Below the pieces are notes generated by a model. It was not told the origin of the DNA. It did no database searches and worked only from the letters and a program-made list of their open reading frames with translations. Positions 11,164 to 21,900 of a stretch of 64,000 nucleotides of DNA are shown piece by piece. Positions within the stretch are counted from its first letter, which is position 1; each line of letters begins with the position of its first letter. The DNA comes from Reticulitermes speratus (Eukaryota > Arthropoda > Insecta > Blattodea > Rhinotermitidae), in assembly GCA_021186555.1 (NCBI GenBank), contig JAJKFL010000005.1, positions 744,001 to 808,000 on the forward strand, read 5' to 3'. The translations under genes were made by a program, and so were the position numbers.

Positions 11164-11715
11164 ATTGTGTTCGTGTATAAAACACATCACCTTTCGATGT
11201 CAGGATATCATAAACACATGGAACATATACACAAGTTTATCACAATAATGTGTCAGTGACTGTACACAAAAGTATGCGAAGTCTTCAAAATACGACAGCA
11301 AATAACTACACAGTATACATATATTGCGTTTTTTTGCTAACACTTTCCAATCAAATGGAACCGCTGTGCTCTGTGTATAAAACTCACCCTATAACACCAC
11401 ACTGTGTAGGAAGTTACGTCACTTTCCCAGAGCAACAGCAATTTAAACAGACTTTTTGAAAACATGAGGCTTTAAAAATTAGCAGGTAAAGTGAGTCTGA
11501 GCACAGAGCTGCGTTCTAAAGAAATGTTAACTGGAACTCTGCAAATCTGACAGCAACACTGACTGTCTATACAAAGATTATAAATAGCTGGCTTCGTGTT
11601 TTTTTTGTAATCACCACGCTGCACAAAATAAGGTCAAAATAACTGTAACGTAACTGTAACGTAATATCGTTTTTCTTTCAGGTACATGCTTCATGCACCT
11701 GCGACATACAGAGCT

Positions 11716-11766
11716 CTTTGGTTGTGACAGTGTTTGGTTGTGACAGTGTTTGGTTGTGACAGTGTC
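11716..11766. repeat. 16-bp tandem repeat, 3 copies
   Basis: The unit TTTGGTTGTGACAGTG occurs three times in a row. A short seed-scale array. Confidence 0.85.
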
Positions 11767-11992
11767 ACTGTGCTTGTGTAAATATTGTGACAAATTTATG
11801 TACAAAATAAATAGATCTGAATTACAGCAATATTTGTAATTTCTGCAAATACATAAGGTACTTTGTTGTCAAAAATTATTTTACATATGAAGAATTGACG
11901 ACGCACACACAGGCTGCAGACTTTAGACACGTTTATTCCCTCTGCAACATGTTTTGGTAATGTATATCAACGTTTCAAACATGTTCAGTAAG

Positions 11993-12035
11993 CCTCCCTG
12001 AAGATAGAATTCTAAAAATCCGAAATATCTTTACA
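11993..12035 (+). ncRNA. Strongly degraded hammerhead-like motif
   Basis: CTCC, CTGAAGA, an AT-rich hairpin TAGA/TCTA, CCGAAATATC. Only the left core and part of the right core remain. Confidence 0.25.
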
Positions 12036-12794
12036 GAAACTAAAGTGCCGTTCGTTCGACAGCCTACTGTGCTTTGTTAGTTCTTCATGTCTTTACTCAC
12101 TCGACGGTACACGGCCAATCATGCAACACTGTAACACTTCTCACGCACTGAACCCCACACGTTTCGACCCCTATTTTGAATTGCGTTCAAGAATGACGCA
12201 GTAAATTTTAAATTCCAATACTTCAAAATATTTTGAGCTTCTATTTTCATTTCCATACCAAACTAAATTGATTTAAGGGCAAAATTGAGCAACAATAGAC
12301 CTTTCATCATTAAATATATAGTTTTATGTAAAATTGATTTGTGTGGAACTTCTCCTCAGTTCGTCTTGTAGTTTTTGACGGCGTCTGTTTTGCAGTGTCG
12401 ACGTCACTGCAGTCCATGTTGTGTTTGGACCGCTTTTTGCTTCAGATGTTACACGCAATTACTGTCGCTGCATTGACCCCCCCTTATTTAGTTACTGCAG
12501 TAACAACATAGTTACTGTGCTTGTCATATGCCTCCTACCTGAGTCACACTAGGTCGGTCTTCGTCACGTGTGTCCTTCTTGCAGTCTCTGTACGAACTAC
12601 TGACAGTTCAGTTCTGTCCGTCATCACGCGCCTGCGCAGAAGGTTCACTGTTACGAAACAGAAGGCCTCATCAGTTGTTCGCTTAGAAATAAACTTATTC
12701 TGAAGAACGTTATATTATCTACACCGTACATTTTTAACAAATCACAAATTACACACCAACAAAATGCACCATATTTTCACTTTTTATTCTTTAA

Positions 12795-12837
12795 CCCCTA
12801 CATATGTTTCAACCCTTACAGGGTCATCTTCAGGGGG
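12795..12837 (-). ncRNA. Minimal hammerhead-like ribozyme motif (best preserved)
   Basis: The minus strand has CCCC, CTGAAGA, U, helix II GACCC/GGGUU with loop TGTAA, GAAA, helix III palindrome ACATATGT, A, GGGG. Helix I CCCC/GGGG pairs fully. All invariant hammerhead core positions are present except the extra U before helix II. Confidence 0.6.
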
Positions 12838-13065
12838 CTCGTAATGTACATTTACTTTACATCCACTGTTTGTCTGCTGTTATGTTTTGTATCACCATGT
12901 AGTCAAGTTTCATAATCATTGACGAACCTTATTTAAGGATTTTATAATCTGTGTTTTACATATTTAAAGACAAAATTGTAAATAACTGTAATATGTAACT
13001 TGACTACATGTGATACATAACATAATAGCAGACAGCAATGGATGTAAAGTAAATGTAGACTGCGA

Positions 13066-13105
13066 GCCCCCTGAAGATGGTCCTGTAAGGGTTGAAACAT
13101 ATGCC
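13066..13105 (+). ncRNA. Degraded hammerhead-like motif
   Basis: CCCC, CTGAAGA, U, helix II with G-U pairs, GAAA, CATATG, then C where the cleavage-site U should be. Inverted partner of 12795-12837. Expected inactive. Confidence 0.4.
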
Positions 13106-13267
13106 CGTGAAGGTGAATCGCGCCCAGTACAGGCTCCTTACGCTATCAGTAAGCTACTTAAGACAGCTGCGGTTCTTTTGACACAATTACCGACCGCCGC
13201 GTTCATGTTTGTGAACATTGTTACGTCAGCAAGCGCAACACACATTGAGTGAGCATTACCATTGTTT

Positions 13268-13645
13268 CACAAATTGTTTAAAATTAGCAACCCTACACTG
13301 TCTTGTTAAAATTAGCATACCGTGTGACACTGTCCTTGGTTTAAAATTAGCATACCGTGTGACACTGTCCTTGGTTTAAAATTAGCATACCGTGTGACAC
13401 TGTCCTTGGTTTAAAATTAGCATACCGTGTGACACTGTCCTTGGTTTAAAATTACATACCGTGTGACACTGTCCTTGGTTTAAAATTAGCATACCGTGTG
13501 ACAATGTCCTTGGTTTAAAATTAGCATACCGTGTGACACTGTCCTTATTTTAAAATTAGCATACCGTCTGTGACGGACACTGTCCTTGGTTTAAATCAAC
13601 GTGTACGCTTGGTTTAATACATACCGTGTGAACCAGCTACTGTCC
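13268..13645. repeat. 35-bp tandem array, about 10 copies, decaying at both ends
   Basis: The unit includes TTTAAAATTAGCATACCGTG and ACACTGTCCTTGG. Central copies are near-identical. Copies after 13560 carry insertions and deletions. Confidence 0.9.
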
Positions 13646-13759
13646 TTGGTTTCTCAACGTGGTTACGACTTGAAGTTTCGATATCATCCTAAAGTACTGT
13701 ACTTATGAACAGCGTGTACAGACAATTAACGTAATTAACAGTTCAATACGAAATGACAT

Positions 13760-13860
13760 ACGAGAGTACAGTACATACATTGTACATACACAGTACATAC
13801 ATTGTACATACACAAGTACATACATAGTACATACACATAGTACATACACAGTACAGTTCA
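13760..13860. repeat. Short imperfect TACATACA/GTACATAC repeat
   Basis: AGTACATACATTGTACATAC-type motifs repeat irregularly, with GTAC palindromes. No other feature. Confidence 0.7.
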
Positions 13861-14882
13861 CACAACTGCTATCAACCTATAAACGACTTCTACAAGAATT
13901 CTGAAACATATGTTGTGAGTCCCAATTTCTGATCTTAGGTGGCTCTTACAAGTTTTGGTCTAAACTTTGCCCTTATCTAAAGCTAAGCAGTAGGTGACTT
14001 AGATAAGCCTTGCAATCAACACTTAGCACAACGTGGGACACGTGACCAATTTAATTCTTGTTATCTGGAAATTCAAAGTACGTTACACGGGTCACAGGTT
14101 GACGGAACGTGAGACTCATAAGTCTTCTTAGCGTCTTGTGGCCAAATCATTTCAAGGCCCCCCTCCCCTTACAGAGTATTCTTAGGACCAATTTTGAAAT
14201 CCACAAGCTCGCGTTGACCTTACCAGACGTGACACCTGTCATTGCCCACAATGACATCTTAAGTCACCCTGAACTTATTTCACAGTGCTTATTACGTTGC
14301 TGATGCTGCAGAGTATTCAGAATTACATACAGCACGCTGCGCTAACCGTCATGAAACGTGCAAAAAATGTCAAATACTTAACACAACACAGGTAGAGGAA
14401 AAAGGAAAGGAAATGTTACTTTGTTCTGTTTGAGAGCTTAGTAAATATTGCTAGACATAACCGCACATTTTGACAGAGAGGATGAAGTATATTTTGTGAG
14501 CGTCTGTAGACATCGCTTGTCCTCATGCGTCAAGTCGACCGAAGCATACTGCAGATCTGACGTCTTTATTTCTTTACACAAAAGGTTCTGATTATTATTA
14601 TTATTATCATGAAACTTCCAACTTCTCCATCAAAATTAAGCAGAAACAAAAAAATTAATATTTCTCAACCCGCAGTTAACGTAAAACATTTGACTGCCCT
14701 ATCGTATCGTGAACTTTCACACAAACAGTCGCAATCAAGGACGTCTACCGCACTGAACACCACAAAATTTAAAAAGCAAATTACAGTGTAAATTTGAGCC
14801 AGGACTTGAAATTTTCAAATTTGAAAACATAAGAAACCAAGACTTCTGGGACGCGACCAGTTTTCCCCAACTTTTCGAGGGA

Positions 14883-14919
14883 GCTCAGTTCGTCCATATT
14901 GAAGATGGACGAACTGAGC
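14883..14919. repeat. Perfect hairpin, 15-bp stem, 7-nt loop
   Basis: GCTCAGTTCGTCCAT, loop ATTGAAG, ATGGACGAACTGAGC. No T-run follows. Function unknown; it could be a foldback element remnant. Confidence 0.9.
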
Positions 14920-15146
14920 AGCCCCGGACGGCTTGACCCTTACGATGAATCAAATAGTCCTCCAGATCGTACGGAAACACTCGACCAGCGACAATGCATT
15001 ATATTGTAGAACGTTTGAAACTTGAGCAACACCGCTGTGAGGACCACAAATCTAGCAAAAAGAGCATAAAGTTAACCATTTAAAGCCCTGTGGTTACTAT
15101 ATGTACCACCACGTTTAACATTCACAAATTCTACGTTCTGCCCACA

Positions 15147-16859
15147 GTGTGTTTATGTGTTTTGTGTGGATCTCAGAACAAACAGCGATTATTTCACTGT
15201 ACAACATTAACTGACTGGTTTGTATAACTGAGACGGAGTGTGTTTACGGCGCGGTACGGACTGTATTTATGTGTTTTGTGTGGATCTCAGAACAAACAGC
15301 GATTATTTCACTGTACAGCATTAACTGACTGGTTTGTATAACTGAGACGGAGTGTGTTTACTGCGCGGTACGTACTGTATTTATGTGTTTTGTGTGGATC
15401 TCAGAACAAACAGCGATTATTTCACTGTACAACATTAACTGATTGGTTTGTATAACTGAGACGGAGTGTGTTTACTGCGCGGTACGGACTGTATTTATGT
15501 GTTTTGTGTGGATCTCAGAACAAACAGCGATTATTTCACTGTACAGCATTAACTGACTGGTTTGTATAACTGAGACGGAGTGTGTTTACTGCGCGGTTAG
15601 GACTGAATTTATGTGTTTTGTGTGGATCTCAGAACAAACAGCGATTATTTCACTGTACAGCATTAACTGACTGGTTTGTATAACTGAGACGGAGTGTGTT
15701 TACTGCGCGGTTAGGACTGAATTTATGTGTTTTGTGTGGATCTCAGAACAAACAGCGATTATTTCACTGTACAGCATTAACTGACTGGTTTGTATAACTG
15801 AGACGGAGTGTGTTTACTGCGCGGTTAGGACTGTATTTATGTGTTTTGTGTGGATCTCAGAGCAAACAGCGATTATTTCACTGTACAGCATTAACTGACT
15901 GGTTTGTATAACTGAGACGGAGTGTGTTTACTGCGCGGTACGGACTGTATTTATGTGTTTTGTGTGGATCTCAGAACAAACAGCGATTATTTCACTGTAC
16001 AGCATTAACTGACTGGTTTGTATAACTGAGACGGAGTGTGTTTACTGCGCGGTTAGGACTGTATTTATGTGTTTTGTGTGGATCTCAGAACAAACAGCGA
16101 TTATTTCACTGTACAGCATTAACTGACTGGTTTGTATAACTGAGACGGAGTGTGTTTACTGCGCGGTTAGGACTGTATTTATGTGTTTTGTGTGGATCTC
16201 AAAACAAACAGCGATTATTTCACTGTACAGCATTAACTGACTGGTTTGTATAACTGAGACGGAGTGTGTTTACTGCGCGGTTAGGGCTGTATTTATGTGT
16301 TTTGTGTGGATCTCAGAACAAACAGCGATTATTTCACTGTACAGCATTAACTGACTGGTTTGTATAACTGAGACGGAGTGTGTTTACTGCGCGGTTAGGG
16401 CTGTATTTATGTGTTTTGTGTGGATCTCAGAACAAACAGCGATTATTTCACTGTACAGCATTAACTGACTGGTTTGTATAACTGAGACGGAGTGTGTTTA
16501 CTGCGCGGTACGGACTGTATTTATGTGTTTTGTGTGGATCTCAGAACAAACAGCGATTATTTCACTGTACAGCATTAACTGACTGGTTTGTATAACTGAG
16601 ACGGAGTGTGTTTACTGCGCGGTTAGGGCTGTATTTATGTGTTTTGTGTGGATCTCAGAACAAACAGCGATTATTTCACTGTACGGCATTAACTGACTGG
16701 TTTGTATAACTAAGACGGAGTGTGTTTACTGCGCGGTACGGACTGTATTTATGTGTTTTGTGTGGATCCCAGAACAAACAGCGATTATTTCACTGTACAG
16801 CATTAACTGACTGGTTTGTATAACTGAGACGTAGTGTGTTTACTGCGCGGTACGGACTG
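15147..16859. repeat. 114-bp tandem array, about 15 copies
   Basis: The unit starts CTGTATTTATGTGTTTTGTG and includes GACGGAGTGTGTTTACTGCG. Copies differ mainly at the GGTACGGACTG / GGTTAGGACTG site, and neighbouring copies share variants. No protein or RNA gene is recognised in the unit. Confidence 0.95.
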
Positions 16860-17536
16860 GGTCTTTATATATAATTCTTGTTCATCTTGGCCTTTTCGGT
16901 TTTCCCCTGCTAGTACAATTCCACCAATGGTCTTTACTCATCTTCATCTACATGCTGCTCTTACGAGAAGAACAAATGGACGAATACCTAGATAGCTTTC
17001 AAAAAGCAATATTTCAAAAATCGGGAAATATTAGATAGAAAAGTGCTTTCACTTATTCTTTGGTCACTTGAAGAAGAAGTCCTCGGTATGACCACGTCAA
17101 GGCCCTCACACCCAAGTGGGTAAACTGTTCGGTAAGCACATTTACCAGTTACAGTTACCATGCCACACGCCCAGCGATGTGTTTAGTGCGCAGCTGTGGG
17201 CTAGACGGACCGATGGACGTCTGCTTGGGTTTCGCGCCAGTCACCGACTTGAGTTTTTGCTTGTTCGCGTAGCCTTTAATGGGTTACAGAAGCAGCGATA
17301 ATTTTGGAATGAATGCTTAAACTGTTTCATCTTTAGCCGTGTACTTCATCAGACGCACGTGGAACGATTACAGTACACAAACTTTGTTATATAACTCGTA
17401 AACGTGTCGGTGGCTACCGTCACGTGTACGAGTTTCCGTACTGTGAAGGTTGCTGCAGTTGAGATAGTTGCTACGGAGTGGAGCCTCACCGGTGCCTCCC
17501 TCTATGAAAGAGCGGCTGCACGCCTGACCGCATTTC
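16860..17536. other. Downstream of the GPCR stop codon, probable 3' UTR region
   Basis: This should contain the receptor mRNA 3' UTR on the minus strand. I did not find a convincing AATAAA with a downstream GU-rich element, so the transcript end is not placed. Confidence 0.4.
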
Positions 17537-17930
17537 TCAGCACTCGTCTCGACACCTCAGTTCCCGCATGTAGGCCGTCAGCTCGTCCTCCAGCGCCCCA
17601 CGCTCCACGTCCCGCAAGCTGCTGTTGCTCACGGTATTGCTGCTAGACGCCAGGCTCTGGACGCTGTCGCTGGTGCCCTCGAGCATCTCCAGCGTCTCCA
17701 GCGTTACGCCGTGCTGGCTTGCCGCTGCCGGTCTCATCGAATACGACACCGACAACTTTTTGCTTTCTTCCACAATACTTGCCGACGACAAGGTGCTTCG
17801 GAAGACATTCCAACTGTTCTTCTTCTTCTTCTTGCCTTTCTCATCGTTTCCCTTCTCCTTTAGTTTAGTCTTCGTGTTTAGCCTGGTGGACGTCGTCATG
17901 ACGGTGGGCTGCTGGCTGACCTGTGCCGTG
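17537..17930 (-). CDS. Peptide GPCR terminal coding exon: distal cytoplasmic tail
   Basis: Proposed last coding exon. The acceptor TGTCATCAG|CAC has a pyrimidine-rich run upstream, and with the donor at 17998 it defines a 68-nt intron that moves the frame correctly. The exon is one base plus 130 codons and a TGA stop. It codes for a basic stretch (KKKKK near residue 38), then a Ser-rich region containing SSASIVEESKKLS and many possible kinase sites, an acidic helix-like ELTAYMREL near the end, and final residues RDEC. Third positions are often G or C, unlike the AT-rich surroundings, which supports real coding. A closer acceptor (CTGCAG, 44-nt intron) also keeps frame but is shorter than most insect introns. 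An assembly indel is the other explanation for the two overlapping frames. Confidence 0.65.
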
Positions 17931-17998
17931 CTGATGACAACAGAGCAATATCGTCTGCAGTCAGAATCGGCGTTCCTCTGATCGTTTGGCGAGGTTAC

Positions 17999-18267
17999 CT
18001 GTTCATACCCTGGCATCGACTGTCGGTTTGGTGGCCACTGTCATGTTTCCTGTGGCTCCTCCTGCTGCCCGACGACTCCTTCAAACTTCCTCCTCCGTTA
18101 GGGAGCACCTCCTCCCGCACGGAGTTCCCTGAGTAGTCAGTGCTCTCCTGACCTGCATTGCTCGCCCCCAAGGACCCTCGCTGGGCAGATCTGGAAATGA
18201 TGGAGTACGAACGCCGCGTCCCATGGGCCTTGATCCCCCGGTACCGGCAGCAACGGGCAATGGTGTC
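17999..18267 (-). CDS. Peptide GPCR exon: proximal cytoplasmic tail
   Basis: Continuation of the receptor after the 7.7-kb intron. Seen: the acceptor CTTTCTTTTTCAG precedes GAC, and the frame continues in phase 0 from ...FREAFK to DTIARCCRYRG. The CC pair just after helix 8 is the usual palmitoylation position in this class. The rest is a hydrophilic, Ser/Gly/Arg-rich tail of 89 codons plus two bases. The proposed donor is AACAG|GTAACC at 17998-17997. If the donor is not used, the frame stops two residues-worth of sequence later at TAA (17997-17995), giving a tail ending CQGMNR. Two C-termini are therefore possible. PBAN/pyrokinin receptors are known to have C-terminal splice variants, so this is plausible biology and not only an annotation choice. 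Confidence 0.8.
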
Positions 18268-18940
18268 CTGAAAAAGAAAGACTGATTGTATTTTAATCAC
18301 GGAACGTTCTTGGCAATCTAGTCTTAGATTTAGAAAAAGAACAATGGCTCGATCGAAAGTGAAAAGTGTCAAAATACATCACGTGAAAAGACAACTAGAT
18401 AAACACACAGAAGTCTTCCCTGGGTTTATATATACACCTGTCATATATATGGCTTAATAAACCCTGCAAATAATGCAAACATCCCTTATGAAAACTACAA
18501 GTTAATAAAAGCATGTTTAAAAGTGGGGGGGTAAAAATTCTTTGAAAATTGTATTTATATTAGGTTGATAGGGCTGAACTGATGCTATTGTGTGACGTTC
18601 AACAGGAAATGAATTTGCGAATGTTGATTTTAATTAACTGCAATTTGTAATACACGTCACAGAACACACCGGCATATATTGTTTGTGTTTCAAGCTAAGT
18701 TACTTTACTAACTACACATGTAAGAACACAAAAGTCCCAATTTCACGAACGTGAGTTCAATAGTTTATATAAAGTAAGATACAGAATTGCGGAGGAAGAT
18801 ATTTTTATTGCTAATTAATATTAACACATTTAATGATAGGCCAATGTAATGCCTAACGAGACGGCATCGCACAAAATATTTTGACAACATTTCGTTTAGA
18901 TTTATGGGTTTTGTTATTTAACAGGTAGACTTTTGGGGAT

Positions 18941-21900
18941 TAAAGTGTGGGCAAGTGTTTGTAGTGCGTAACAGGAAGGAGCTAATAAAGTGTGGGCAAG
19001 TGTTTGTAGTGCGTAACAGGAAGGAGCTACTAAAGTGTGGGCAAGTGTTTGTAGTGCGTAACAGGAAGGAGCTAATAAAGTGTGGGCAAGTGTTTGTAGT
19101 GCGTAACAGGAAGGAGCTAATAAAGTGTGGGCAAGTGTTTGTAGTGCGTAACAGGAAGGAGCTACTAAAGTGTGGGCAAGTGTTTGTAGTGCGTAACAGG
19201 AAGGAGCTAATAAAGTGTGGGCAAGTGTTTGTAGTGCGTAACAGGAAGGAGCTAATAAAGTGTGGGCAAGTGTTTGTAGTGCGTAACAGGAAGGAGCTAA
19301 TAAAGTGTGGGCAAGTGTTTGTAGTGCGTAACAGGAAGGAGCTAATAAGTGTGGGCAAGTGTTTGTAGTGCGTAACAGGAAGGAGCTAATAAAGTGTGGG
19401 CAAGTGTTTGCAGTGCGTAACAGGAAGGAGCTAATAAAGTGTGGGCAAGTGTTTGTAGTGCGTAACAGGAAGGAGCTAATAAAGTGTGGGCAAGTGTTTG
19501 TAGTGCGTAACAGGAAGGAGCTAATAAAGTGTGGGCAAGTGTTTGTAGTGCGTAACAGGAAGGAGCTAATAAAATGTGGGCAAGTGTTTGTAGTGCGTAA
19601 CAGGAAGGAGCTAATAAAGTGTGGGCAAGTGTTTGTAGTGCGTAACAGGAAGGAGCTAATAAAGTGTGGGCAAGTGTTTGTAGTGCGTAACAGGAAGGAG
19701 CTAATAAAGTGTGGGAAGTGTTTGCAGTGCGTAACAGGAAGGAGCTACTAAAGTGTGGGCAAGTGTTTGTAGTGCGTAACAGGAAGGAGCTAATAAAGTG
19801 TGGGCAAGTGTTTGTAGTGCGTAACAGGAAGGAGCTAATAAAGTGTGGGCAAGTGTTTGTAGTGCGTAACAGGAAGGAGCTAATTAAGTGTGGGCAAGTG
19901 TTTGTAGTGCGTAACAGGAAGGAGCTAATAAAGTGTGGGCAAGTGTTTGCAGTGCGTAACAGGAAGGAGCTAATAAAGTGTGGGCAAGTGTTTTGTAGTG
20001 CGTAACAGGAAGGAGCTAATAAAGTGTGGGCAAGTGTTTGTAGTGCGTAACAGGAAGGAGCTAATAAAGTGTGGGCAAGTGTTTGTAGTGCGTAACAGGA
20101 AGGAGCTAATAAAATGTGGGCAAGTGTTTGTAGTGCGTAACAGGAAGGAGCTACTAAAGTGTGGGCAAGTGTTTTGTAGTGCGTAACAGGAAGGAGCTAA
20201 TAAAGTGTGGGCAAGTGTTTGTAGTGCGTAACAGGAAGGAGCTAATAAAGTGTGGGCAAGTGTTTGTAGTGCGTAACAGGAAGGAGCTACTAAAGTGTGG
20301 GCAAGTGTTTGTAGTGCGTAACAGGAAGGAGCTAATAAAGTGTGGGCAAGTGTTTGTAGTGCGTAACAGGAAGGAGCTAATAAAGTGTGGGCAAGTGTTT
20401 GTAGTGCGTAACAGGAAGGAGCTAATAAAGTGTGGGCAAGTGTTTGTAGTGCGTAACAGGAAGGAGCTAATAAAGTGTGGGCAAGTGTTTGTAGTGCGTA
20501 ACAGGAAGGAGCTAATAAAGTGTGGGCAAGTGTTTGTAGTGCGTAACAGGAAGGAGCTAATAAAGTGTGGGCAAGTGTTTGTAGTGCGTAACAGGAAGGA
20601 GCTAATAAAGTGTGGGCAAGTGTTTGTAGTGCGTAACAGGAAGGAGCTAATAAATGTGGGCAAGTGTTTGTAGTGCGTAACAGGAAGGAGCTAATAAAGT
20701 GTGGGCAAGTGTTTGTAGTGCGTAACAGGAAGCAGCTAATAAAGTGTGGGCAAGTGTTTGTAGTGCGTAACAGGAAGGAGCTAATAAAGTGTGGGCAAGT
20801 GTTTGTAGTGCGTAACAGGAAGGAGCTAATAAAGTGTGGGCAAGTGTTTGTAGTGTGTAACAGGAAGGAGCTAATAAAGTGTGGGCAAGTGTTTGTAGTG
20901 CGTAACAGGAAGGAGCTAATAAAGTGTGGGCAAGTGTTTGTAGTGCGTAACAGGAAGGAGCTAATAAAGTGTGGGCAAGTGTTTGCTAGTGCGTAACAGG
21001 AAGGAGCTACTAAAGTGTGGGCAAGTGTTTGTAGTGCGTAACAGGAAGGAGCTACTAAAGTGTGGGCAAGTGTTTGTAGTGCGTAACAGGAAGGAGCTAC
21101 TAAAGTGTGGGCAAGTGTTTGTAGTGCGTAACAGAAGGAGCTACTAAAGTGTGGGCAAGTGTTTGTAGTGCGTAACAGGAAGGAGCTAATAAAGTGTGGG
21201 CAAGTGTTTGTAGTGCGTAACAGGAAGGAGCTAATAAAGTGTGGGCAAGTGTTTGTAGTGCGTAACAGGAAGGAGCTAATAAAGTGTGGGCAAGTGTTTG
21301 TAGTGCGTAACAGGAAGGAGCTACTAAAGTGTGGGCAAGTGTTTGTAGTGCGTAACAGGAAGGAGCTAATAAAGTGTGGGCAAGTGTTTGTAGTGCGTAA
21401 CAGGAAGGAGCTAATAAAGTGTGGGCAAGTGTTTGTAGTGCGTAAGAGGAAGGAGCTAATAAAGTGTGGGCAAGTGTTTGTAGTGCGTAACAGGAAGGAG
21501 CTAATAAAGTGTGGGCAAGTGTTTGTAGTGCGTAACAGGAAGGAGCTAATAAAGTGTGGGCAAGTGTTTGTAGTGCGTAACAGGAAGGAGCTAATAAAGT
21601 GTGGGCAAGTGTTTGTAGTGCGTAACAGGAAGGAGCTAATAAAGTGTGGGCAAGTGTTTGTAGTGCGTAAAGGAAGGAGCTAATAAAGTGTGGGCAAGTG
21701 TTTGTAGTGCGTAACAGGAAGGAGCTACTAAAGTGTGGGCAAGTGTTTGTAGTGCGTAACAGGAAGGAGCTACTAAAGTGTGGGCAAGTGTTTGTAGTGC
21801 GTAACAGAAGGAGCTACTAAAGTGTGGGCAAGTGTTTGTAGTGCGTAACAGGAAGGAGCTACTAAAGTGTGGGCAAGTGTTTGTAGTGCGTAACAGGAAG

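Larger units (their letters stand above)
11178..12769. other. Unique-looking AT-rich stretch
   Basis: Contains the 16-bp triplet repeat, a 16-mer shared with the 49-bp array (11647-11662), a degraded hammerhead-like motif, and near 12150-12190 a minus-strand GGTCGAAACGTGTGG end that may be another very old one. No coding sequence supported. Confidence 0.5.
12770..13110. mobile_element. Inverted-repeat element with hammerhead-like ends
   Basis: Arms of about 130 bp (12780-12900 and 12990-13105) are inverted copies, for example ACATTTACTTTACATCCA against TGGATGTAAAGTAAATGT. The loop is about 90 bp. Hammerhead-like motifs lie near both outer ends (12795-12837 minus, 13066-13100 plus). The right copy has changed bases at the cleavage-site stem. 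Confidence 0.6.
13646..15146. other. Unique-looking stretch, no gene seen
   Basis: Apart from the short GTAC repeat (13760-13860), an ATT microsatellite (about 14590-14608) and the hairpin at 14883-14919, nothing is recognised. Confidence 0.5.

Noticed and set aside
17404..17981. Plus-strand frames over the receptor tail exons
   Set aside because: Antisense shadows of the GC-rich minus-strand coding sequence.
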